From positions 360,683-424,682 of the forward strand of contig JABYQU010000031.1 of NCBI GenBank assembly GCA_022264855.1: DNA of 64,000 bases. Direction: 5' to 3'. The number at the start of each line of letters is the position of its first letter. The first letter of the stretch is position 1. Positions 54,003 through 63,724 of this stretch are shown piece after piece. The stretch comes from Lenzites betulinus. Taxonomy: Eukaryota > Basidiomycota > Agaricomycetes > Polyporales > Polyporaceae. The notes under the pieces were generated by a model. It saw nothing but the letters and a program-made list of their open reading frames with translations. It ran no database searches and had not been told where the DNA came from. The position numbers and the translations under genes are program-made.

Positions 54003-56708
54003 CTAGGACGCCACAGCTGGCACCCTCTTCCTGGGAAGGAGGTGCCAGTCCTCGACCCCCATCAGTGCCAAATACTCGTCCAACGCCTGCAACTCGCGGC
54101 AATTCGTCAGAGGCTCCCAGGTGTGATCGCCCAACGTCCAGTGGACGAGGAATTCCACCGTCTTCCCCTTCCACCGGTGTCCTGCAATGGAATCAACCAC
54201 CCACTCACCGTCGTCCGGCTCGCCGAAATCGTAAACTTTACGCGTCTCACGACCCGGGAACAACGCGGTGTCATTGTCATAGTGAGGGCGCAGCAATGAC
54301 GCGTGGAATGTCGGATGGATTCGTCGCTGGACGAGTTCCACCGGTAAGTCCAGGGTATACGTTGATGACGTCGGGTGCGCAGCCGTCACTCGATATGGGC
54401 CAATGAATTTAGGTGCCAGCTTCCGAGCCCGATTCCGGGGTAGGGAGAGGTTCTTGGTTGACAAGTACACCCTGTCGCCCACTTCGAAAGGCTTCGTCTC
54501 TTCTCCCCGCCTCCGATTAGCGAAATGAGTCTGCGTCACCCGAGCAGCAATGATCGCGTCATGAGCTTCATACAACGTCCACCGTGCACGTTCTGCGAAC
54601 GCCTGCACGCCCGGGAACACCGCCTCCTTCGGGCGGAACGCGGACATGCGCGGCATGTATCCGTAGTTCAACTCGAACGGGGCATGTCCCGTAGTGGCGC
54701 TCACCGACGAGTTGATCGCGAATTCCACCAACGGCACCTTGGCTACCCAGTCCTTCTGATCGGGCTGTACTACTGCGCGCAGAATCTGGGATACATTCCG
54801 TATCGCCCGCTCCGACGCGCCGTCCGTCTGCGGATGGAACGCTGTGGACATCAATAATGATGTGCCCAATATCCGATGGACCTCCTTCCAGAAGGCCGAC
54901 GTAAACTTGGAGTCGCGGTCCGAGACGATCGTCTCTGGGAGGCCATGCAAGCGCACGACCTCCCGAATGTACAAGTCAGCAATAGTGGCGGCGCCGTCGG
55001 TCACCTTGCATGGGATGAGGTGCACCATGCTCGTCAGCCTGCATATCACCACCCACATGTAGTTGTACCCAACTACGTCGGGGAACGGCCCCACAAAGTC
55101 CATGCCAATGGACTGCCATGGGAATAGAGGGATGGGCATGACGTGCAATAATCCCGCCGGGCGGGCATTGGAAGCCTTGGATGTCTGGCATGTCCCGCAG
55201 GACACACAGAATCTCTCGATATCGCCATGCATCCTTGGCCACCAGACCCATCGCCTCAAGTACTCCGATGTTTTCAGCGCGCCCAAATGCCCAATAGTCG
55301 CGTGAGCGTGATCGATGACCAACTCAGTCAGCGAACGCTTTCGCAGCAATCCGTGTGGAATGCACACTGCGTCGGCACCTAATCGTGTACGAACGTACAA
55401 TAATCCGTTCTTCACCGAGAAGTTGGGGTGGGCTGGCAAGTTCTCCAGAACTTTGCTGAACGTCCGGTCCGATCCGTAACTCGACTTCACCCTATCCCAA
55501 TACCCATCGGATTGCCCCATCACTACGTCAAGAGCATCGCCGTCCTGTAACGCGTCGCGTACAGTAACATGCGGAGTGGAGTGCGGGGGAACGGGTACTA
55601 CTGTACTCGTGTCCTTCATGTTAGCCGCCTCCACCTCTCTATCCTCGACAAGTTCCCGTATAGCGCGCAATCCCTCACGCAGTCCTTGGATTTCGTCTCG
55701 CCGGACGTTGGGCAGCTCCTCTAGGTCCGGGTCCAACCGTACATCGGCATTGACGTACATCTCAGATGAGTGAATCTCGTCTGGCGCATCGTTCTCGTAG
55801 TATCTCGACAGGCAGTCCGCTACCTTGTTCAATTTTCCTTCTACGTGGACGATCTCCATGTCGAACCGGGAGAGGTACTCGTCCCACCGGATGAGCCGAC
55901 TGTTTTTGGTTTCACGAATGACCCGTCGCATTGTGACCAATGCTTCGTGGTCTGTCGCAATCCGAATCTTACGGCCCAGCAATCGGTCTTCCCATTTCAT
56001 GAGGGCTTCCAGTATGCCCAGCGCCTCGTGCTCGTAGGTCTTATAAGACCTCTGTGCCGAGGTGAACTTCTTAGACATGAATCCCGCCGGTCGACACGTC
56101 CTCCAGTCGGGTCCTTGGCCATAGAGTGCCCCCACCCCTACCACCGACCCGTCCGTAATGATCCATATCGGATCAGGGCATTCAGGGTCTATTGGTTTAA
56201 GCACTGGCACCTTGCACGCCAGAGCCTTGATATTGTCCAGGCACGATTGATGGAGCGGGCGCCAATGGAATGGAGTACCATTCCGGCATATGCTCTCCAA
56301 TGGTGAAGTATACGCCGATACATCAGGCATGAAGTGTGCCAAGTACTGTACTAGGCCAAGGAACCGTTGCACCTCCACTTGGGAACGAGGTGGCCGCCAG
56401 TCCCGTATCGTTGCCATCTTATCCATATCCGCGTGCAATCCCCGGTCGTCAATGATGTGACCTAGGCAATCCATGCGGGGCGAGTACAGGTCCAGTTTGG
56501 ACCGACTGATGTACAGTTTCTGCTCCCGCAATCGGTCGAACACCAGTCGCAGGTGCTCCTCGTGTTCCGCAATCGTCCGCGAGTACACGAATATATCATC
56601 CAGATATACGTGTACAAAGATGCCTATGTATTCTCGGAACATCCACGTCATGAGACGTTGGAATGTGCCAGGAGCATTGCAGTCGCCTTGTTGCATGACG
56701 TGGGACAC
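54003..56708 (-). CDS. Pol 3' part: RT C-terminal half, RNase H, integrase, chromodomain
   Basis: 901-codon frame that continues RT after a frameshift. RT: MQQGDCNAPGTFQRLM and the active site VYLDDIFVYS. RNase H: IITDGSVVGVGALY, YKTYEHEALGIL and IATDHEALV supply the acidic residues. Integrase: zinc-binding HAHATIGHLGALKTSEYL with CVSCGTCQ, then the DDE core with D in IGMDFVGPFPD, D in IVSDRDSKFTSAFW and E in HPQTDGASERAIRN. The C terminus ends with a chromodomain: EWVVDSIAGHRWKGKTVEFL then VHWTLGDHTWEP, expected to guide integration to particular chromatin. The true N terminus of pol lies in the preceding frame, so the first ATG of this frame is not a real start. Confidence 0.93.
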   Translation of the reverse strand: MSHVMQQGDCNAPGTFQRLMTWMFREYIGIFVHVYLDDIFVYSRTIAEHEEHLRLVFDRLREQKLYISRSKLDLYSPRMDCLGHIIDDRGLHADMDKMATIRDWRPPRSQVEVQRFLGLVQYLAHFMPDVSAYTSPLESICRNGTPFHWRPLHQSCLDNIKALACKVPVLKPIDPECPDPIWIITDGSVVGVGALYGQGPDWRTCRPAGFMSKKFTSAQRSYKTYEHEALGILEALMKWEDRLLGRKIRIATDHEALVTMRRVIRETKNSRLIRWDEYLSRFDMEIVHVEGKLNKVADCLSRYYENDAPDEIHSSEMYVNADVRLDPDLEELPNVRRDEIQGLREGLRAIRELVEDREVEAANMKDTSTVVPVPPHSTPHVTVRDALQDGDALDVVMGQSDGYWDRVKSSYGSDRTFSKVLENLPAHPNFSVKNGLLYVRTRLGADAVCIPHGLLRKRSLTELVIDHAHATIGHLGALKTSEYLRRWVWWPRMHGDIERFCVSCGTCQTSKASNARPAGLLHVMPIPLFPWQSIGMDFVGPFPDVVGYNYMWVVICRLTSMVHLIPCKVTDGAATIADLYIREVVRLHGLPETIVSDRDSKFTSAFWKEVHRILGTSLLMSTAFHPQTDGASERAIRNVSQILRAVVQPDQKDWVAKVPLVEFAINSSVSATTGHAPFELNYGYMPRMSAFRPKEAVFPGVQAFAERARWTLYEAHDAIIAARVTQTHFANRRRGEETKPFEVGDRVYLSTKNLSLPRNRARKLAPKFIGPYRVTAAHPTSSTYTLDLPVELVQRRIHPTFHASLLRPHYDNDTALFPGRETRKVYDFGEPDDGEWVVDSIAGHRWKGKTVEFLVHWTLGDHTWEPLTNCRELQALDEYLALMGVEDWHLLPRKRVPAVAS

Positions 56709-57745
56709 CCGGTCCCAAATATGGTGGAGAAGGCCGTCTTCCAGACATCCGCCACTTCAATCCTGATCTGCTCATAAGCATCCGACATATCAATCTTGGA
56801 TCGATATCTCGCCCGGGCCACGTCCACTCTAATATTCTCCTGGTCGGGGAACGGCGTCACGTCTTTCAACGTGTTGTCGTTTCGTTGTCGGGCGTCAATG
56901 ACAGTACGGAGCTTCCCACTCTTCTTGAGTACACACAGCATGGGTGCAGCCTGGTTCACTGGGCGCATTTCCCACCATCCCGCCTCGACGTACCGATTCC
57001 ACTTCGCCAGAAGTTCCGGTCTCGCCGCGTCGGGACATCGGGGGTGATGGTAATTGTACTGCTTGCTCTCGTCTATGAGCGGGATGCGATGATTGATCTC
57101 GCGCATTGGCGGCAACGTTAAGGGTATAGGCCCCAATAGATCCTCACATGCTTCGAACCATTTCTTACGCAATGGTTCGAGTGTCTCCGGGGCCCTCATC
57201 ACCTCCTCCGGCGTCTCGTCACGGAGGTACTGGAGTACCTCTGTATACATAATCTCGTTCACCCCGTACTTGTCTTCCCGGCCGAACTTATCGCGGGGTA
57301 TCCCTTGGGAAGAGTGTAGGCCGACTCGGCCTCTGCCCCCAATCTCGGGCATATCCGACGGGTTGCGCGGGTCAGGTTTCCACTTGAAGTGGTAACGTCG
57401 CGGAGTCTCACTATCCTCAGGATATACGAGCTCGACCGTTCGCTGTGGATACAGGGTATCTCCAGGCGGTAAACCCGTCACATTACTCCTCTTTGGTACG
57501 ATGGTCGGCTCCCGTTCCTCAGAACGGGGTAGTGGCCCCTTCGCTGATTTCTCGTCCCAAGTCTGTCCTGCAGGACAGTCATCGTCCGGCATCTCCGTGT
57601 CAATCTCGTTGCGTTCTTGATTTGCCGTATATATTGCGTCCACCACGTAAGGGAGATGGTCCGCCAATACACGTGACGGGGCAGTATGGGCGACTGACCC
57701 GTCCACGTCCTCCTGTTCTTCTACTGAAGTAGGAGGATTGGCCAT
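56648..57745 (-). CDS. Pol 5' part: RT N-terminal half, truncated by a frameshift
   Basis: Begins MANPPTSVEEQEDVDG, 24 nt in frame after the gag-protease UGA. RT fingers/palm: INHRIPLIDESKQYNYHHP, PMLCVLKKSGKLRTVIDARQ, then SKIDMSDAYEQIRIEVADVW with the first catalytic Asp, and TAFSTIFGT. There the frame departs from RT (GCPTSCNKATAM) while the other frame carries the next RT block. Two bases stand where a codon of three is expected at about 56707-56714, so one base has been lost. As read, the element could not make a whole RT. Confidence 0.9.
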   Translation of the reverse strand: MANPPTSVEEQEDVDGSVAHTAPSRVLADHLPYVVDAIYTANQERNEIDTEMPDDDCPAGQTWDEKSAKGPLPRSEEREPTIVPKRSNVTGLPPGDTLYPQRTVELVYPEDSETPRRYHFKWKPDPRNPSDMPEIGGRGRVGLHSSQGIPRDKFGREDKYGVNEIMYTEVLQYLRDETPEEVMRAPETLEPLRKKWFEACEDLLGPIPLTLPPMREINHRIPLIDESKQYNYHHPRCPDAARPELLAKWNRYVEAGWWEMRPVNQAAPMLCVLKKSGKLRTVIDARQRNDNTLKDVTPFPDQENIRVDVARARYRSKIDMSDAYEQIRIEVADVWKTAFSTIFGTGCPTSCNKATAMLLAHSNVS

Positions 57746-57766
57746 AGTGGACCACTCCTGCTCAAG

Positions 57767-60697
57767 TCACCCTCGGGACGCTACTCCTGCGCCAGGTAAT
57801 TTACTTGCGCGACCTTGTCTAGGAGGCCTGGAGGCCCGGTAATCACGATCCGCCGTGTATGAGAATGCAGGGTACACCCGGCCATCCACAGTGATACATC
57901 TATTCTTGAAGTCCAATGTGATCCCGTGTTTGCTCAAGAAAGGTGTTCCCACGATACAGTCGTATCGGTCTAGGTTCACGATATCGAAATAGTGATTTCC
58001 CGTAACCCCGCAGATGGCTATGGGTACTCTAGTACCGTAGCTGATCTTAGACCGACTACCCGCGCATCCCAGTTGTAACGTAACTTGCTCCTGTAGCGTG
58101 ATACGCTTGGCCCGGGATACGAACGCAAATTCTGGGGAAAGCGAATCCGTCGTACTGCCTGAATCGAACAGTGTATACGCTTCCACGCCGTTGATCGTCA
58201 CTAGTGCCGACAGCGTGGGGTGGGCTTCCCTATTCCGGTCAGGCTGATCATCGTCTTTGGCTTTGCGTAGGATATTCGCGGAGTGGGCCATAGGGCCAGG
58301 AGCTTTTGTCACGCGACCCGCGTACAGTCGTACGTCCTGGTCCACGTCAGCTGCCACTCTCATGGCATTGCTTCGTTCTATTTCCGACCCCTCCCCCTCC
58401 GATGGATCAGGAGATCCTTCGGAGTCGTACTGCGATCCTCCCCACTGGTTGTCATGATCATCCCTGTCGCTCGATGACACGTCCGCTTCACTCCCTTCCA
58501 CACGTTGAGCCTGGAATCGTCCTCGTGGTTTAGTCACTGCCGGTTTACCGTACTCCGAGCATTCGGGGTCGGTGGCGAAATGGCCCTGTTTCCCACATGC
58601 CCAGCATGTCTTAGGGGGACGGGGTCGATCTCCCGTCGGTTTGTCCGACCGATAAGATGGCCGAGCCCCAGCCGGGGCCGTCTTGTCAGTGGCTTTCCGG
58701 TCGTCTAGTACTGGCGCACGGTCGCGCACTCGTCGATTATCATAATCACGAGTGCGTCGTTCCGGTTCAGATCTCCGAGGGGCAGCTGTACCGGACCGCT
58801 GCCGGTCCTCGGGCTCCCGGGCTTTCAACATTCTCAACGATTCTTCTACCTGCCTGGCATGCTGTACCACGGTGTCCAGCCCTACGTATTCAGGTTGAAT
58901 GCCGCGGTGTACCACCAGCATACGGTAGATGTCGGTGGGGAGGCCTTTCACGAGTCGATGAGTGATATCATACTCCGACGGCGGTACAACCATCATACGG
59001 GCACAATCGCGCAGCGCCGCTACGAACCCATCTACGCCAGTAGCGGGCACGTACTTGACGGCCTCATATTCCTGCGTGGCCTTCGCCGCAGAGGTAGCGT
59101 GGACGAACCGTCTGTGCATGGCACAGATGGTCTCCTCGAATGTGGGACGGTACCTTACTTCCGGGTGGTCGATGGTTTGAGCAAACCATTCTTCCGCCTC
59201 GCCCTCAAGGTATGACCTTGTCAGTCTCACTCGGTCTTCATCCGTGTCTGGGCCACCTAAGTTATAGGCGCGCAGCCAGCTCAGATAGTCGTCCAACCAT
59301 AGATAGAACACCTTGTGATCGTTGTCCCCTTTGTACTTCCGGGGACTATCAATCTTGGGTTGTTTCACACCGTCCGGCAGCTTTGGTCGTAAGTGACCAA
59401 CTTTGAATTGGATGTTACGACACAGCTGTACCAACAGTGCATCCTGGTGATGGGCTGCTCCAGCCGCCACGCTCGTCACCACATCCACGGGATTAACCGA
59501 CTGTCGAGCGACAGACGGCAATCCAAACATCTCGGATGGTAGTGCTAGGCGAGGGTCCAGCTCGCGCCTTCCCAACCCGCGCCGACTCGATGCAGATTCG
59601 CCGAATCCCTCAAGTCCCTCGGCCCAAGCATTGGGGCCTAGCGCGGCGGCGGCGGCGGGGCCGGACTGGGCTCCTTCACGGGATGGTTCTTTGAACCGGA
59701 CCCTCTCATTACGTGCATGGGAGGCCGCACGGTCCAACATGCCCGTTGAGCCAGTGCTACCCTTCGATTCTGCAGAATCTCTAGGGGTGCCAAATCGCCG
59801 CGCGTAACTCCCTTGGCGACTGTCCGACCCGCGGAGTAGGGACCCATCCGAGTGTCTCGCCATGTGGGGTGGAGTATCCCTGGGATCACTCAGCCGTTCC
59901 TCGCCGGCCAGCGATCTGATTGGTCCGGGGTTAATAGAGGCATGCTCTCGTCCTTCGACGATAGCCTGTAGCTCTCGGCCCCGTTGAATTTCGGCTTCTA
60001 TGTCCTGGAGAGTACGTGTACTGTCCCCGAGCACTCTGTTCACGCGAGATTGCATGGCATGGACGTCATTCACGTACTCTAGTACGAGCGATCGTCCCCG
60101 GTTGGCCAATCCGTCTAGTAACCTAGCACTGTCGGCCAGTGCATCGCATTGGTCGGCAGTACGTTGACGGATCCCTTCAATCCCGCCAAATGGGGGCTCA
60201 GTACTACCACGCGCTTCTCCTGAAGGGCGTGGCAGTGGCTCGTAGTCCACCACTTCGGTGTATCGGTCCAGTAGGACCGGACGTTCCGGATGTACGGTAG
60301 GTGCAATCAAAGGGGACCGCGCACGCCATCCCTCATAAGGAATGTTGGTGCCTAGTGCATCCCCCCGTCCTAGGACGGGATCTTGCTGCATTGCCCCCGC
60401 GTTCCGAGAACGTGGGTGGGGTAGCACCTGACTCACTGGGTGGTCAGGTACCCCCGGCGATGGGGATACCGGTAATTCCTGCTGTAATTCTCGGGTACCC
60501 CTCTCGGCCCAACCTGTCCTGGGACCGGTGGGTTCGTGGGTGGTGAGGGGCCGGCTGATCGGCCTCCTCAGGCCCAACGTGGGAGGGTCCTCGTCTCGGG
60601 AAGGGTGTCGTGATGCATCACGGGCCGTGGAGCTTGGTCGCCCCTCAGTCCCCAGATGCGCATGCGAGAGTGTCTCCCGATTCGAATCTTCTTCCAT
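57767..60697 (-). CDS. Gag-protease polyprotein (976 aa)
   Basis: Long first ORF of the element. The N-terminal 400 residues are charged and disordered with a helical stretch (LEYVNDVHAMQSRVNRVLGD). The retrotransposon Gag core follows: KYKGDNDHKVFYLWLDDYLS, LRAYNLGGPDTDEDRVRLTR, SYLEGEAEEWFAQTI and RRFVHATSAAKATQEYEAVK. A zinc knuckle CWACGKQGHFATDPEC (CX2CX4HX4C) lies near residue 690. A retropepsin-like protease domain near the end has YTLFDSGSTTDSLSPEFA, with the Asp-Ser-Gly triad, and FDIVNLDRYDCIVGTPFL. It ends in UGA at 57767-57769 followed by CUU; pol begins in the same frame. ATG 60697 is 65 nt after the 5' LTR. Confidence 0.93.
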   Translation of the reverse strand: MEEDSNRETLSHAHLGTEGRPSSTARDASRHPSRDEDPPTLGLRRPISRPLTTHEPTGPRTGWAERGTRELQQELPVSPSPGVPDHPVSQVLPHPRSRNAGAMQQDPVLGRGDALGTNIPYEGWRARSPLIAPTVHPERPVLLDRYTEVVDYEPLPRPSGEARGSTEPPFGGIEGIRQRTADQCDALADSARLLDGLANRGRSLVLEYVNDVHAMQSRVNRVLGDSTRTLQDIEAEIQRGRELQAIVEGREHASINPGPIRSLAGEERLSDPRDTPPHMARHSDGSLLRGSDSRQGSYARRFGTPRDSAESKGSTGSTGMLDRAASHARNERVRFKEPSREGAQSGPAAAAALGPNAWAEGLEGFGESASSRRGLGRRELDPRLALPSEMFGLPSVARQSVNPVDVVTSVAAGAAHHQDALLVQLCRNIQFKVGHLRPKLPDGVKQPKIDSPRKYKGDNDHKVFYLWLDDYLSWLRAYNLGGPDTDEDRVRLTRSYLEGEAEEWFAQTIDHPEVRYRPTFEETICAMHRRFVHATSAAKATQEYEAVKYVPATGVDGFVAALRDCARMMVVPPSEYDITHRLVKGLPTDIYRMLVVHRGIQPEYVGLDTVVQHARQVEESLRMLKAREPEDRQRSGTAAPRRSEPERRTRDYDNRRVRDRAPVLDDRKATDKTAPAGARPSYRSDKPTGDRPRPPKTCWACGKQGHFATDPECSEYGKPAVTKPRGRFQAQRVEGSEADVSSSDRDDHDNQWGGSQYDSEGSPDPSEGEGSEIERSNAMRVAADVDQDVRLYAGRVTKAPGPMAHSANILRKAKDDDQPDRNREAHPTLSALVTINGVEAYTLFDSGSTTDSLSPEFAFVSRAKRITLQEQVTLQLGCAGSRSKISYGTRVPIAICGVTGNHYFDIVNLDRYDCIVGTPFLSKHGITLDFKNRCITVDGRVYPAFSYTADRDYRASRPPRQGRASKLPGAGVASRG

Positions 60698-60761
60698 TTT
60701 GGCTAGTGTGCTGCTCGTCGCTTCGGTCGGTTTGAGCAGTACCCTTGAAAGTCAAAAAAAG

Positions 60762-60985
60762 TGTAATTGATACGGTCGCCTTAGCTCTCGAGCGGGTTGA
60801 CTGGATCAAGCGGTGTATTGTTCGTAGAGTAAAGCGATACTACAACACAAGCCGTTCATCAATATATATACTACCTACTGTATAGTACCAAAGCCACCGC
60901 CAAGTCTAGAGGCTTGGCGGACTCGCGGGCGCTTACGCGGGCGCCTATACTCGTCCAGTGGACGAGTAGTAATCGCCCCGTTACA
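60762..60985 (-). repeat. 5' LTR of the retrotransposon
   Basis: 224 bp, one difference from the other LTR. In the direction of transcription it runs from 60985 to 60762. TATATATA at about 60860-60869 is a candidate TATA element. Flanked on the outer side by target duplication GGCCG (60986-60990). Confidence 0.95.
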
Positions 60986-61903
60986 GGCCGCCAGGGAGGG
61001 CGTGTCGATAGGTCCCGCTTTCGAGCCGTCGCCGGCGCATGGACAAATGGCGCATGGCCGTCTTTACTCCATCGACGGATGTCAGCATTATGTACGTAGG
61101 TGCGCGAGGTACACTGAATGTAATACTCACATATGTTGATGCATCCAGTACAAGGCGCCGGACAGTTAGCGCCGCGGCCACACTGCGGAAATGGTGTCGG
61201 TCTGCCGCCGCCGATTCCACCCATTCCGAACCTGGCGGGACGAGCGGCTTCGGAGCACGACGGGATGTGTGACATTACGCCATTCTTAGCACAGTGCGGA
61301 GCGGCAACTCCTGTGCTCACAAGTGGCACGTCGACTCTGAATCCGAACGTTTCAGGTACTACTAGGACGCGGCGAAAAAATGAGTGCATGACGGGAGTGA
61401 GCGGCGTGCCGCGAACGAACCTGCTTTGTCGTTCTCGTTCTCGTTCTGGCAGCGAAGAAAGGCGATAGCGCTCTGAGTGGCCGGCGGTGTAGCTTGTTAC
61501 GAAAAGGTTAGTGGCAGGGGAAGCTGCGAATTTGTAAGTACCATACCTTATACACAAGGAGCTCCCCCATGTCGATGTGCGGTGGTGGGCGATCGCAACT
61601 CTACAGTTGTAGCAAATAAAGCAGTGAGTATAAGCTGGAGAAAAGCATGCAGATGCGATGCTTGGCTCAGGCGCTGGGCACCGGGGCAACAAGGCCAGTG
61701 GGACATTGCATATTGATAGCCTAGGATAAGGACGTGTGCTATGTAAGGAGCCTTTTTGATGTACATGCAGTACAGATTGGTAGTTGTTGGAGCACAGATA
61801 GCTCGATCATTTGATAGGTGGCTGTGAAATTCTAATGCAGCTATAATGAATACGAGGCGTCAGCGTCGCTGTCGGAGTCTCTGAGTATTCAGATGAGCTG
61901 ACC
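60986..61903. other. Right flank of the retrotransposon, TET-like gene 3' flank
   Basis: 918 bp. An open frame on the minus strand runs from 61692 across the LTR border (to 60871); it has scattered Cys residues but no family motif, and its end lies in the LTR, so I do not call it. A CGTTCTCGTTCTCGTTCT run lies at about 61430-61445. Confidence 0.4.
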
Positions 61904-63667
61904 TCAAGTTGAGCTCGTCGGCCCTTGCAGTTCCTCCCAAGTGCTCCACATTCCAACACCGCGAAGCCACCGCGCTGCGCCGGTGATGGCGTACGATCCG
62001 CCTTCCTTGAAGAACTCCTTCTGCGACTTGTATCCGCACTCAACCCATCGAAAGAGTCCCCCAGCAGAGTACTGAGTAAAGGAATAACGCTGTTCAGCGG
62101 GGCCTACGACGGTGTTGGAGTGCCGGAGAATCGCCGATGGAATGAGGATGAGTGCGCCTGGCGGGAACTCGGCCATGAGCTTCAGATCCCAGAGGAGAAG
62201 ATGCCCGCCCTCCTTGGAGTTGAAGTGACCGAGCGCGGTGATTGCGCACCAGCCAGCCGGAAGGTTGAGGTGATCAGTGTGCAAGTACGTAGCCACTCGC
62301 GGCCCCAAGTTGAACGTCGCCGCTCCAAAGACGCCCTTCTTGAAATTTGGTTGAAGCTCCTCGTCGTGAGCGACGAGATCGCACATCGTACTGGCGTAGT
62401 ACTCGTACAGGCGGGGAGCGAAGAGCTTGAAGGCCGCTGTTGTAGATCAGCATGTGTTGACTAAAACTCTAACGGGCATTCGACTGACCGTTGCCAAAGC
62501 CGGCGAGCCGCTTGATGAGGGGGTTGTCCAACAGACCCTGGACAACGTCCTCGTTCTTACCGGTTTGATTGAGGTTGCTAACTCGCTGTTGGGGAGGATG
62601 TCACTGCCTATGCGGCGGTCCGGAGATATAAGAACGTACCTTCTGTCCCCCACCATACGATATACCAGCGGTTAGCGATGTGAACTCGCCTCTGCGGTGA
62701 GCTAAGGTGGACCCGACTTCACATGAGGCCCGGGCATCCTCAAACAGCAGTTGTACATCGTCGTTGAGCTTGGCCCAGCCGCTCTCATCCCTCGGCTGGC
62801 CGACAAGCACAGCGATGACCCGGCCAGACTTGTCCACGAGCGCATGGGGATCGCTGAGTTTCGATTGAGCACTATGTTCCAGACGTCGAACTATCGATCA
62901 GTGAGACGTACCGGCCGTTCCACTCAATCGATGTGAATCCTAGCGCCTCTGCGTCGGCTTTTGTGACGTCCTTCCGGTCTTCGGGGAGTTGGTCCAGCCT
63001 GCGGCCTATGAATCCGCTCGATGCCACAGGCTGAGTGAACAACCCGTGCGGGCTGAAGGCGGTGGCTTGGATAGCGTAGTTTCTGTTTGCCGTCTGTCAG
63101 CAGTCGGCTTGGTAGGAGTTGTGAGCTTCGACTCACCCTTCACATCAACTCTCGCCGGTATACCCTTCGCCGCGCTACGATGTTTCAGCGCTACCTCCTT
63201 GGTGTGCCGCCGACCGCATCTGCAGCCTTTCCATATTGCGAAAGTCGTGCCGACTGTCGACGCACCTTCGACCGGAGTTTGCTACGGTCGGGTTTGATCC
63301 CGGTGCTTCTGTTTTTCTGGGCGACATGTGTAGACGTCCTCGGTGATTGTCGCAGGGCGTGGACGTACTAGTAGTAGTTACACTGTATTAGCTATCCTCC
63401 AGGTTTCCATAAGCAAGTACGCACGTTCTGACTGGGAGGTCGTCCTCGTCCTCGCTATCGTCGAGGAGCATAGTCGCTGCCCTCTCCGCCGCCTCCTGTG
63501 CAAAGGCCCGATGTCGAAATCGACTACGATAGGGGGTTCCTAGACGATCAGACCATGGGGAGAATGTTGCGCCTGAACGAGTCTGAAAGTAGTGTGAGTA
63601 GTTGAACGGCGGTTCAAAGTGGAGGAGCTGCACATACTCGGCGAGCTTGCAGCTCAGATGCGTCCAT
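61904..63667 (-). CDS. TET/JBP-like 2OG-Fe(II) dioxygenase
   Basis: Best model: exons 63667-63638, 63582-63425, 63382-63266, 63219-63144, 63093-62912, 62853-62640, 62585-62489 and 62436-61904 sum to 469 codons, all phases consistent; the donor at 63143 (GTGAAG) is weak. Layout: TRSGATFSPW start, basic helix with DDSEDEDD, a Lys/Arg-rich linker, GRVIAVLVGQP, TAGISYGGGQK, AAFKLFAPRLYEYY, then the catalytic double-stranded beta-helix: AATFNLGPRVATYLHTDHLN with the metal-binding HxD (HTD), WCAITALGHFNSKEGGHLLLWD, FPPGALILIPSAILRH with the distal His, and QRYSFTQYSAGGLFRW with the 2OG-binding Arg. This fits the expanded agaricomycete family related to TET and JBP, which oxidise 5-methylcytosine or thymine in DNA; a Coprinopsis member is active on 5mC. 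All key residues appear present, so I expect an active enzyme. Family placement is by pattern memory, not by search. Confidence 0.72.
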
Positions 63668-63724
63668 ATGTACACCTAGAACTTCAAAGTCTCGTAAGTA
63701 GCCGACACCTTCGCATACGTGCCT

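Larger units (their letters stand above)
50983..60985 (-). mobile_element. Full-length Ty3/Gypsy chromovirus LTR retrotransposon
   Basis: 10,003 bp, bounded by two 224-bp LTRs (50983-51206 and 60762-60985) that differ at one base, each starting TGTAA and ending TTACA. A 5-bp target-site duplication GGCCG flanks it (50978-50982 and 60986-60990). Genes read on the minus strand: gag-protease, pol (RT, RNase H, integrase, chromodomain) and an extra ORF3, so 60762-60985 is the 5' LTR. A polypurine tract (AGAGGGGGAGGG on the minus strand, 51207-51218) abuts the 3' LTR. RT-RNaseH-integrase order and a C-terminal chromodomain place it with Ty3/Gypsy chromoviruses. I found no obvious tRNA-complementary primer site next to the 5' LTR. 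Confidence 0.95.

Noticed and set aside
56648..56720. Programmed frameshift in pol
   Set aside because: The break lies inside the RT fold between catalytic motifs, not at a domain junction, and one base is missing relative to the expected codon. A mutation or base error is more likely.
60871..61692. 273-codon open frame on the minus strand
   Set aside because: It runs across the LTR boundary, which is only a recent insertion border, and shows no family motif or codon support.
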